From Rhodococcus sp. IITR03 (GTDB lineage: Bacteria > Actinomycetota > Actinomycetes > Mycobacteriales > Mycobacteriaceae), in assembly GCA_001017865.1 (NCBI GenBank), contig LATQ01000001.1:2636535-2656053 (forward strand): a DNA stretch of 19,519 nucleotides, in the 5' to 3' direction. Position numbers and translations under genes: made by a program. The notes beneath the pieces are model-generated. The model did no database searches. It was given only the letters and a program-made list of their open reading frames with translations, and was not told the DNA's origin. This document shows positions 1 through 7,837 of this stretch, piece after piece. The stretch's first letter is position 1, and every line of letters starts with the position of its first letter.

Positions 1-451
1 AGGCACGTCGACGGTGTCACCGTCGACCACGCCGGCGCCAGGCCCGGGCGTTCGTGCCCGGCCCGGTGGGGGAGCTGGACCCGCGCATCCTGCCGCTGCA
101 GATCGGTGCGCGACCGACCTACCCCACGACGATCCGCCCCCACCGGCGGACGGCGTTCCGATCCTCTGGGTGCAGAAGGACCTCGAGATGACCGTCGGCA
201 AGGCGGCCGCGCAGGTCGGTCACGCCGCGATGCTGTTCGCCGGAGCACTGGACGTCGACACCGCACGCGCCTGGGCGACCGACGGATTCCCGTGTGCCGT
301 CCGCGATGCGGATGAGGACACCTGGCGCGAGCTGCTCGCCCGCGTGGAGGCGGGCACGGCCGTCGCGGTCCGCGATGCGGGCTTCACCGAGGTGGCTCCG
401 GGTTCGATCACCGTGATCGCGGTGCCCGGCACGGTCAACGCACGAGCCTGA
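1..451 (+). CDS. Pth2-type peptidyl-tRNA hydrolase, 3' part
   Basis: The gene enters from the left edge and stops at 449-451. Its last ~100 residues form a Pth2 domain: a beta strand ILWVQKDL at about 167-190, then the family signature KAAAQVGHAA at about 202-231, the helix that carries the conserved Lys and His of the archaeal/eukaryotic-type hydrolase. Such enzymes release peptidyl-tRNA that has dropped off ribosomes. Upstream, coding sense passes through three frames. Restoring one G at 41-42 (AGGCCC to AGGGCCC) and one base at about 108-112 gives a continuous protein from the first codon, with a proline-rich linker (DDPPPP) before the domain. The N-terminal half outside the window is unknown. 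Full bacterial proteins with this domain are usually longer than the stand-alone ~120-residue Pth2. The 3' end overlaps the convergent GNAT gene by 17 nt. The family call is good; the cellular role is inferred. Confidence 0.72.
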   Translation, partial: GTSTVSPSTTPAPGPGVRARPGGGAGPAHPAAADRCATDLPHDDPPPPADGVPILWVQKDLEMTVGKAAAQVGHAAMLFAGALDVDTARAWATDGFPCAVRDADEDTWRELLARVEAGTAVAVRDAGFTEVAPGSITVIAVPGTVNARA

Positions 452-934
452 CCTCGACCAGCGTCGTGCCGGGAAGGACCATCTCGGCCCCGTCGGGCCG
501 GAAGCCGTTGCGCCGGTAGAAGGTGTGGGCGCGAGGGTTGTCCTCGGCCACCCACAGCTGCGCCGGTTCCGCGCCCACGACCGCGTCGAACAGTGCCTGT
601 CCCGCACCGCATCCGTGGTGCTCGGGCAGCACGTACAGGGTGTGGAGCTGGAGCGCGCGAACGGGAGCATCGTCGCCGATGGGTCGCCCGCCGACGCGAA
701 CCCGACGATCCCGCCTTCGATTTCCGCGACGCGCACGCGCAGGGTCTGCGGACGGCGTCGGAGGATCGACCGCCACAACGCCGCGTTCTGCTCGAACGCG
801 TGGTGGTCGTAGAACGACGCGGGAAGCAGGTGGCCGTAGGTGGCGCGCCACGTGACGTTCCGGACGCGCGCGATCGCCTCGGCCTCGTCGGGAGCGGGAA
901 CACGCACGCGGAATCCAGCCGCGCCGTGAATCAT
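435..934 (-). CDS. GNAT family N-acetyltransferase coupled to glgX
   Basis: A GNAT acyltransferase of about 166 residues once one frameshift is repaired. The ATG at 934-932 overlaps the glgX stop in an ATGA (934-931), so translation is probably coupled. The N-terminal part (MIHGAAGFRVRV to GFASAG) reads in one frame. The C-terminal part holds the acetyl-CoA loop (LYVLPEHHGCGAGQALFDAV) and the typical GNAT ending NPRAHTFYRRNGF, in the next frame. Restoring one base near 685-688 (GCGGGCGACC to GCGGGCCGACC on the minus strand) joins them. The early residues (VTWRATYGHLLP) are typical of small-molecule GNATs. The substrate cannot be read from the sequence. Its position right behind glgX may only reflect operon membership. 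The last 17 bases overlap the convergent Pth2 gene. Confidence 0.8.
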
Positions 935-3091
935 TCGCGCTCGAAGGGTTCGTCGTCCGCGATCCGGAAGATCAACACCGTCGGACCGTCGACCGGGTAC
1001 GAACTTCCCACCCGCATCGGGGAGGTGTCCGCGGGTCTGCCGTCGGGGGCACTCGAATCGAAGACACACACGATGTCGCCGCGATACCACTCGGGTCCGG
1101 CGAGGGTCACTGCGGCGGCGTCGCCCGAATGCAGAACGAACAGGCCACTGCTGTCCTCGAGAGTGACGCCGGTGCGGGTCACGGTGCCGAGTTGCGAGCC
1201 GTCGACCCAGCCTGCAGCGTGCGGCGACTGTCGTCGTGCCACGCATTCTCGTCGAGTTCGATCCCCTCGATGCCGAACCACACGAGATCGGGATAGCCCA
1301 CGGACCGGGCGCGGCCCTCGAAGAAGCGTCGCTGCCGCAGCACCGGGACGCGCTTGCGCAGGCGGAGCAGTTCGCGAACGTAATCCGTTCGCGCACGGTC
1401 GGAGGCCGCCCAGTCCAGCGGCCAGGCGTCGCGGACGGGGACGTCCTCGGGGACGCAGTAGGCGTTGTTGTTGCCGTTCTGCGTGTGCCCGAACTCGTCG
1501 CCGGCGAGCAACATCGGTGTGCCCGTCGACAACAGCAGCGTCGCGAGCATCGCTCGAATGTGCCGGTCGCGGGCGGCGAGGATCTCCGGATCGTCGGTCG
1601 GCCCTTCGACTCCGTGGTTCACCGACTCGTTGTTGTTCGACCCGTCCCTGCCCTCCTCACCGTTTTCGTCGTTGTGCTTGCGCTCGTACGAGACCGCGTC
1701 GGCGAGGGTGAAACCGTCGTGGGCGGTGACGAAGTTGACCGACATCCACGGCTGCCGGATGTTCCGGTCGTAGAGGTCCTCCGAACCGGTGAGCCGCGAC
1801 GCCATCTCGCGGATCCCGGAACGTCCCGCCCAGTAGCGGCGCACGGTGTCGCGGTAGCGGTCGTTCCATTCGGCCCATTGCGCCCCGAAGTTCCCGAGCT
1901 GGTAACCGTGCGCGGTCGCGTCCCACGGTTCGGCGACGAGCTTGACGTCGCAGAGGACGGGATCGGTGATGATCGCGGTGAGCAGCGCCGCCCGCGGATC
2001 GAACGCCCCACCGCGTGGACGGGCCAGCGCACTGGCGAGATCGAAGCGGAAACCGTCCACCCCCATCACGTCCGCCCAGTACCGCAGGCTGTCGCACACC
2101 ATCCGCACGACGATCGGTGAGGACGCGTCGAGGGTGTTGCCGCACCCGGTCAGGTCGACATCCCGCCCGTGCGTGTCGAGCAGGTAGTAGCCGGGTGCGT
2201 CGAGACCGCGCCAGGACAGACTCGGGCCGTCGACCGATGCTTCGCACGTGTGGTTGTAGACGACGTCGAGCAGCACCTCGAGCCCGGCGCTGTGGAAGGC
2301 GTCGACCATCGTCCGGAACTCGGCGATCTCGTTGCCCGCAGTGACGGCGTAGGCGGGATGCGGCGCGAAGTACGAGGCGGTCGAGTAGCCCCAGTGGTTG
2401 CGCATCCCCCGCGCACGCACCGACGGCTCGGTCACGAAGGCCTGCACGGGCAGCAGTTCGACGGTCGTCACCCCCAGCCCCACCAGATGGTCGATCACCG
2501 ACCGGTGGGCGAGCCCGAGATAGGTGCCGCGCAGCTCCGGCGGCACGAGCGGATGACGAGCCGTGTACGAACCGACGTGCAGTTCGTAGACGACGGTGTT
2601 CTCCCACGGCACGCGGGGTTTGTCGTGCATGGGTGTCAGGACGGGGGTCACCACCGACAGAGGTGTGTGGCCGAGTGAGTCGGTGCTCGACATCGCACCG
2701 AACGGGTCGCCTGGTGGGGGATCAGTCGGTCCGGATCACCGACGTCGCCGACGATCCGGCGGGCCCACGGGTCGAGCAGGATCTTGTGCGGGTTGGTGCG
2801 CAGCCCCCACTGCGGTTGCCACGGCCCGTAGGCGCGGTAGCCGTACCGTTGTCCGGCGCCGACGCCGGGGACCACCCCGTGCCAGACCCCGTAGGTGCGG
2901 TCGGGCAGGTCCACGCGGTGTTCGCTCCCGTCGTCGTCGACGAGGCAGACCTGGACGCGGTCGCTGTGCGGGGCGTGGACGGCGAAGCGTGTCCCACCGT
3001 CGACCGGGGTGGGGCCGAGCGGGAAGGCGGCCCGGTCGGGGAGCGCGACCGAGCCGGACACGACAGCAGATTCGGATGCGGAGGACGACAC
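931..3091 (-). CDS. glgX: Glycogen debranching enzyme GlgX (GH13 isoamylase type)
   Basis: Repaired length is about 720 residues, normal for GlgX, which hydrolyses alpha-1,6 branches left on glycogen after phosphorylase trimming. An N-terminal CBM48-like domain (about residues 20-110, FPLGPTPVDGGTRFAVHAPHS) precedes the GH13 barrel. All four GH13 regions are visible: DVVYNHT (~276-282), GFRFD with the nucleophile Asp (~351), AEPWD with the acid/base Glu (~388) and TAHDG (~457-460). Three frames must be joined: one C is missing at 2710-2711 (GCCTGG for GCCCTGG on the plus strand) and one G at about 1210 (CCAGCC for CCAGGCC). The GTG at 3091-3089 was chosen as start because AGGA lies 9 nt upstream. 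The ABC ATPase gene is divergent, 43 nt away. No treY or treZ is seen, so a debranching role is more likely than a trehalose-pathway TreX role. Confidence 0.9.
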
Positions 3092-3134
3092 GGGAACCGA
3101 TCCTGCCGCGTTTCGGGCTCGGGCGTAAGAGAAG

Positions 3135-3965
3135 ATGGTCCGCGTGGCACAACCTGATCCCGATTTGCTCATCGAATTCGACGACGTAGTGGTCCGACGC
3201 GGCGGAAACGTCCTCGTCGGTCCCGTGACCTGGAAGGTGGAACTCGACGAACGTTGGGTGGTTCTCGGACCCAACGGGGCAGGAAAGACCTCGCTGCTGC
3301 GGATCGCGGCGGCCGAGACGTTCCCCACTTCCGGCACCGCGCACGTCCTCGCGGAGACGTTCGGAAGGACGGATCTGTCCGAACTGCGACCCCGGATCGG
3401 ATTGTCCTCCGCGGCCCTGGCCAACCGGGTGCCGAACGACGAGAAGGTCACCGATCTCGTGCTCTCCGCGGGCTACGGCGTTCTGGGCCGGTGGCGCGAG
3501 CAGTACGACGACATCGACACGAGCCGCGCGGTGGAAATGCTCGAGAGTCTCGGCGCGGAACATCTCGCCGACCGCCTGTACGGGACGTTGTCGGAGGGCG
3601 AACGCAAGCGTGCGCTCATCGCCCGGGCGCTCATGACCGATCCCGAACTGCTCCTGCTCGACGAGCCCGCGGCCGGTCTGGACCTCGGCGGTCGCGAGGA
3701 ACTCGTGGCCCGGCTCGGCACGCTCGCGGCCGACCCGGATGCCCCCGCGATCGTGCTCGTCACCCATCACGTGGAGGAGATCCCGCCGGGCTTCACGCAC
3801 GCCCTGCTCCTGAAGGAGGGTGGTGTGGTCGCCCAGGGCCTGCTCGACGATGTGATCACCGCCGAGAACCTCAGCGCGGCGTTCAGCCAGTCCATCTCGC
3901 TCGACAAGGTCGACGACCGGTTCTTCGCCCGCCGCACCCGCCAGGCAGGTCGGCACCGGAGGTAA
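3135..3965 (+). CDS. ABC transporter ATP-binding protein (ModF-like; Rv3041c counterpart)
   Basis: An intact single-domain ABC ATPase of 276 residues. Visible motifs in order: Walker A GPNGAGKTS (~48-56), signature LSEGERKR (~153-160), Walker B LLLLDEP (~173-179) with the D-loop GLD, and a switch histidine in VTHHVEE (~215). No transmembrane protein or binding protein is encoded nearby, so its partner is elsewhere or it is not a classical importer. The overall look resembles COG1119 (ModF/PhrA-like) ATPases, a set with poorly defined roles. The ATG at 3135 is given as start. The in-frame GTG at 3144 sits 9 nt behind the purine stretch AGAGAAG and may be the true start. It is one of few genes here with no apparent frameshift. 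It is first in a run of plus-strand genes, 42 nt before the NUDIX gene. Confidence 0.85.
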   Translation: MVRVAQPDPDLLIEFDDVVVRRGGNVLVGPVTWKVELDERWVVLGPNGAGKTSLLRIAAAETFPTSGTAHVLAETFGRTDLSELRPRIGLSSAALANRVPNDEKVTDLVLSAGYGVLGRWREQYDDIDTSRAVEMLESLGAEHLADRLYGTLSEGERKRALIARALMTDPELLLLDEPAAGLDLGGREELVARLGTLAADPDAPAIVLVTHHVEEIPPGFTHALLLKEGGVVAQGLLDDVITAENLSAAFSQSISLDKVDDRFFARRTRQAGRHRR

Positions 3966-3996
3966 CTCCGGGTCGGTGGTGCCGGGACCGATCGGT

Positions 3997-4007
3997 TAGG
4001 TTGAGGC
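3997..4007 (+). promoter_or_regulatory. Candidate -10 box ahead of the NUDIX gene
   Basis: TAGGTT (3997-4002) ends 5 nt before the ATG at 4008. It fits TANNNT for a leaderless start, or its AGG (7 nt from the ATG) may serve as a ribosome-binding core. No clear -35 box is seen. Confidence 0.3.
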
Positions 4008-4839
4008 ATGTCCAACGATCGCTCGGCATCCACCTTCGATCCCACCGCGGTGCCCATCCGCGACGCGTCCACCGTGATGCTCGTGCGGGACTCCGCGCGC
4101 GGCGTCGAGGTGTTCCTGCAGCGTCGTGTCGTCGGCATGGACTTCGCCGGCGGCATGACCGTCTTCCCCGGCGGCGGTGTCGACCCCTCCGACACCGACG
4201 CGAGGTGCGGTGGACCGGCCCGGACGTGGCTGGTGGGCCGAGCGGTTCGGTATCGGCGAGGCGCAGGCACGCGCGCTGGTGCTCGCGGCCGTGCGTGAGA
4301 CCTTCGAGGAGTGCGGCGTGCTGCTCGCCGGCCCCACCGCGGATTCGGTCGTGGCCGACACGGGCGACTACGCCGAGGCGCGTCGTCTGCTCGAAGCGCG
4401 CGAGCTGTCCTTCGGCGACTTCCTCGAGAAGGAACAGTTGGTGCTGCGCGCCGACCTGCTGCGTCCCCAGGCGAACTGGATCACCCCGCTGGGGGAGCGG
4501 CGCCGCTACGACACGCGCTTCTTCGTCGCTGCGGTACCGGAAGGACAGCGGGCCGACGGCAACACCAGCGAGACCGATCTGGTGCAGTGGCAGACCGCGG
4601 AGGAGGCCCTCGCCGACTGGCGGTCGGGCCGGTGCATCCTGCTCCCGCCCACGTGGAGTCAGTTGTCGATCCTGTCCGGCTTCGCCACGGTCGCCGACCT
4701 CATGGCGGCGGACCCGGTCATCGAGCCGATCCTGCCGATCATGAGTCGCCGAGACGGTGCGGTCCACATCGCGTTCGACGGCGACGAGGGCTACTACGAG
4801 GTCGGTACTCATCCGTGGGCCCAGCGCTCCGACATCTAG
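4008..4839 (+). CDS. NUDIX hydrolase with split Nudix box (Rv3040c counterpart)
   Basis: About 277 residues after repair. The Nudix box is interrupted: the GG half (FPGGGVDPSDTD, ~47-58) and the helix half (RETFEECG, about 35-40 residues later) are separated by an insert containing WWAERFG. This layout resembles the NUDT19/RP2p subgroup, whose characterised members cleave CoA and acyl-CoA diphosphate bonds. A CoA-type substrate is therefore plausible, and the enoyl-CoA hydratase next door fits, but this is inference. Two single-base losses break the frame inside the insert: one G near 4202 (GCGAGG for GCGGAGG) and one C near 4230 (GGCTGG for GGCCTGG). The glutamates of the helix half are intact. 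The start ATG at 4008 follows TAGGTTGAGGC. The stop is 10 nt before the next gene. Confidence 0.85.
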
Positions 4840-4849
4840 GCTGAGGACC
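4837..4849 (+). promoter_or_regulatory. Candidate -10 box ahead of the enoyl-CoA hydratase gene
   Basis: TAGGCT (4837-4842) ends 7 nt before the ATG at 4850. Its first three bases are also the NUDIX stop codon. It may be a -10 box for a leaderless internal transcript, or its AGG a ribosome-binding core 9 nt from the ATG. Confidence 0.25.
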
Positions 4850-5628
4850 ATGGCTGAATTCGTGACCCTCGACGTCTCCGACGGCATCGGCACCATCCGT
4901 CTCGACCGCCCCCCGATGAACGCATTGAACCGGCAGCTCCAAGAGGAGATCCGGGCCGCTGCGCGCGAGGCGACCGTCCGATCCGACGTGAAGTCGGTGA
5001 TCGTCTACGGCGGCGAGAAGGTGTTCGCGGCCGGCGCCGACATCAAGGAGATGGCCGACCTGAGCTACGTGCAGATGAGCGAGATCGTCGACGACCTGCA
5101 GTCGGCCCTCGGCTCGATCGCCGACATCCCCAAGCCCACTGTCGCCGCGATCACCGGTTACGCCCTCGGCGGTGGCCTCGAGCTCGCCCTCGGCGCCGAC
5201 CGGCGCATCGTCGGCGACAACGTCAAGCTCGGCACGCCCGAGATCCTGCTGGGCATCATCCCCGGTGGCGGTGGCACCCAGCGACTGGCTCGGCTCGTCG
5301 GCCCGGCGAAGGCGAAGGATCTCGTCTTCACCGGTCGTTTCGTCGGCGCCGACGAGGCCTGTCGATCGGTCTGGTCGACGAGGTCGTCGCCCCCGACGAC
5401 GTCTACGAGGCTGCGCGTCGCTGGGCCGGGCAGTTCACCGGTGCCGCCTCGCGCGCGCTCGCCGCTGCGAAGGCCGCGATCGACCAGGGCCTCGACACCG
5501 ATCTCGATACGGGTCTGAAGATCGAACAGCACGTCTTCGCCGCGCTGTTCGCCACGAAGGACCGCACCATCGGCCTCGAATCGTTCATCGAGAACGGGCC
5601 GGGCAAGGCGAAGTTCGTCGGTGAGTGA
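4850..5628 (+). CDS. echA17: Enoyl-CoA hydratase, crotonase family (EchA17 type; Rv3039c counterpart)
   Basis: A 259-residue crotonase-fold protein after one repair. It would add water across trans-2-enoyl-CoA in fatty acid beta-oxidation. The oxyanion-hole segment FAAGADIKEM (~59-68) and both glutamates expected of an active hydratase are present: one in GGGLELAL (~108-115) and one in GTPEILLGIIPGGGGTQRL (~126-144). The C-terminal part (IGLVDEVV onward, ending GKAKFVGE) is in another frame. Restoring one C at 5358-5359 (GCCTG to GCCCTG) joins them. The start ATG at 4850 is 10 nt after the NUDIX stop, consistent with an operon. The upstream TAGGCT could be a -10 box or supply an AGG ribosome-binding core. 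The gene symbol rests on synteny with M. tuberculosis and is less certain than the family. Confidence 0.9.
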
Positions 5629-5647
5629 TGCCGACCGGCACCTGCAC

Positions 5648-5681
5648 TTGTCCACAGCTTACTGATGAGTAGGATCACCGC
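5648..5681 (+). promoter_or_regulatory. Candidate promoter ahead of the Rv3038c-like methyltransferase
   Basis: TTGTCC (5648-5653) and TAGGAT (5670-5675) are 16 nt apart and resemble -35 and -10 boxes. TAGGAT ends 6 nt before the ATG at 5682, so the transcript would be leaderless. The same AGGA could act as a ribosome-binding site instead. Confidence 0.4.
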
Positions 5682-6657
5682 ATGACTGCCAGCAGGACCG
5701 ACGGGTCGACCCCGCGCCGAATCCGCACGCCACTGCCGAAGAGGTCGCAGCCGCGCTCGAGGACACCAAGCTCGCCCAGGTGCTCTACCACGACTGGGAA
5801 GCCGAGACGTACGACGAGAAGTGGTCCATCTCGTACGACGAGCGGTGCATCGACTACGCCAAGGGCCGGTTCGTCGCCGCGGCCGGCGATCAGCCGCTGC
5901 CCTACGAGCGCGCACTCGAACTCGGCTGCGGCACGGGTTTCTTCCTCCTCAACCTCATGCAGGGCGGGGTCGCGAAGACCGGTTCGGTGACCGACCTGTC
6001 GCCCGGCATGGTGAAGGTCGCGCTGCGCAACGCCGAGAACCTCGGGCTCGACGTCGACGGCCGCGTCGCCGACGCCGAGACCATTCCGTACGACGACGAC
6101 ACCTTCGACCTCGTGGTCGGACATGCCGTGCTGCACCACATCCCGGACGTCGAGCAGTCGCTGCGCGAGGTGCTGCGCGTGCTCAAGCCCGGCGGCCGGT
6201 TCGTCTTCGCCGGTGAGCCCAGCACGATCGGCAACTTCTACGCCCGCATGCTCGGCCGGGTCACGTGGGAGGCCACTACCAACATCACCAAGCTGCCCTT
6301 CCTGCGCGACTGGCGTCGTCCGCAGACCGAGCTCGACGAGTCCTCCCGGGCGGCCGCCTCGAGGCCGTCGTCGATCTGCACACCTTCGATCCTTCCGATC
6401 TCGAGAAGCTGGCCTCCTCGGCCGGAGCCGTCGAGGTCGAGGCATCGAGCGAGGAGTTCGCCGCGGCCCTGCTCGGCTGGCCGGTGCGCACCTTCGAGGC
6501 CGCCGTCCCGCAGGAGAAGCTGGGCTGGAACTGGGCGAAGTTCGCCTTCGGTGGCTGGAAGACGCTGAGCTGGGTCGACGAGAACATCCTCAAGCACGTC
6601 GTGCCCCGCAGCTTCTTCTACAACGTCATGATCACCGGTGTGAAGCCCGGCAAGTAG
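5682..6657 (+). CDS. Class I SAM-dependent methyltransferase (Rv3038c counterpart)
   Basis: Repaired length is about 325 residues. A Methyltransf_11-type Rossmann domain is clear: motif I ALELGCGTGFFLLNL (~76-90), an acidic loop in VTDLSPGM, motif IV FDLVVGHAVLHHI (~140-152) and LRVLKPGGRFVFAGEP (~164-179). The C-terminal third (SSAGAVEVEASSEEF onward, ending ITGVKPGK) is a family-specific extension. Two single-base losses split it: in the C run at 5710-5713 (four C for five) and at 6357-6358 (GCCTC for GCCCTC). The ATG at 5682 has AGGA 7 nt upstream, within TAGGAT. The substrate is unknown. The gene lies among MGLP-locus genes in mycobacteria, but this copy has not been tied to glucan methylation as far as I know. 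Confidence 0.85.
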
Positions 6658-7813
6658 TTGGGCTACGACTTCACCCTCGCCGACGTCGAGTACCTGACGT
6701 CGGACGACGGCCGCGACGCTCTCGCGAGCGTCGCCGACCGGGAACTGTCGACGCGTACGCGTCTTGCCGACATCGGCTGGGCGCGTACGCGTTTCGGTGA
6801 TCGTGCCGGAATGCTCGTCGAAACCGTCCTCCTGCGGCGCAAGGCGGAGGCGAAGATCGCCGGCGGCGCAGGGTGGGTGCTCACCGACGACGCTCTGCAG
6901 CAGTCGACGCCCACGCGTGTCGCGGCCCACCGCGCCCGACGGTTGCGCGGCCGCACAGTGCACGACGTGACGTGTTCGATCGGCGCCGAACTCACCGAAC
7001 TCGTCGGGGTCGCCGAGACCGTGATCGGCAGCGATCTCGACGACGTGCGTCTGGCGATGGCCGCGCACAACGTCCCCGGGGCGTACCTCCTGCGTGCCGA
7101 CGCCTGCGTCCGGTCACGCGGGGCACCACGGTCATCGCTGATCCCGCACGCCGTTCGGGCGGGCGACGAACTCACGATCCGGCGGCGTTGCAGCCACCGC
7201 TGCCCGACCTCCTCGACGCCTACGCGGGCCGCGATCTCGCCGTGAAGTGCGCACCGGGACTGGATTTCGATTCGCTCGACTGGGCCGGTGAGGTCGAGGT
7301 CGTCTCGCTCGACGGCGGAGTCCGCGAAGCGTGCCTGTACTCGCCGGGACTGAGCACTCCCGGTGTGCGCCGACGGGCTGCGGTACTGCGTTCGGACGGA
7401 ACCGGTTTCGAGATCACCGACGCCGCGGACGACGACATCCCGGAACGGGAGCCGGGGGAGTGGATCGTCGACCCGGACGGTGCGATCGTGCGTGCCGGTC
7501 TCGTCCGCCACTACGCCGCAGCCCACGGACTGTGGCAACTCGACCCGCGGATCGCCTATCTCACCGGCGACAGCCTGCCCGACGGAGTACGGGGTTTCCG
7601 GATCGTCGAGCGTCTCAAGTACAGCGAGAAGACGCTCCGTCAGGCGCTCGCTCGCCACGATTGCGGCGCGGTCGAGATCCTCGTGCGGGGCGTCGACGTC
7701 GACCCTGCGGTGTTGCGTCCGCGCCTGAAGCTGCGCGGGTCGCATCGCTCAGCGTGGTGCTCACCCGCATCGGCCGGACGCCGGAAGCCTTCGTCTGCAC
7801 GCCGTCGCGCTGA
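6658..7813 (+). CDS. THUMP-like domain SAM-dependent methyltransferase (Rv3037c counterpart)
   Basis: About 385 residues after two repairs. The N-terminal region (~1-95) is helical. A SAM-binding motif DVTCSIGAELTEL follows (~102-114), with the acidic residue in IGSDLDD (~124-130). The remainder, ending TRIGRTPEAFVCTP, matches the THUMP-like C-terminal domain. The DVTCSIG form of motif I is typical of the RNA/DNA-type methylase superfamily, so an RNA substrate is possible. In M. tuberculosis, however, Rv3037c has been discussed as an MGLP methylation candidate. One C is missing at 7103-7104 (GCCTGCG for GCCCTGCG) and one G near 7742 (TCGCATC for TCGGCATC). The start is taken as TTG at 6658, directly after the previous stop. 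No other start keeps the conserved beginning, but the ribosome-binding site is weak. Confidence 0.8.
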
Positions 7814-7831
7814 CCGCCCTCACCCGGGCGG
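7814..7831. terminator. Hairpin between convergent genes
   Basis: CCGCCC (7814-7819) and GGGCGG (7826-7831) are perfect inverted repeats around a 6-nt loop. They lie exactly in the 24-nt gap between the stops of the THUMP-like methyltransferase (+) and the lipoprotein gene (-). No T tract follows on either strand, so if this terminates transcription it does so without a U tail, as is often proposed for actinobacteria. Confidence 0.45.
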
Positions 7832-7837
7832 CTGTCC

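Noticed and set aside
119..1396. Long minus-strand frame of 425 codons
   Set aside because: It is the GNAT N-terminus with Arg-rich read-through on either side. The real genes in this span are the GNAT and the end of glgX.
2736..3956. 406-codon minus-strand frame opposite the ABC ATPase
   Set aside because: It is antisense to an intact ABC gene with all motifs, has no family resemblance and is explained by the GC-rich third-codon pattern.
3883..4896. Long minus-strand frame opposite the NUDIX gene
   Set aside because: Low-complexity composition and no recognisable motif. The NUDIX protein on the plus strand has clear conserved residues.
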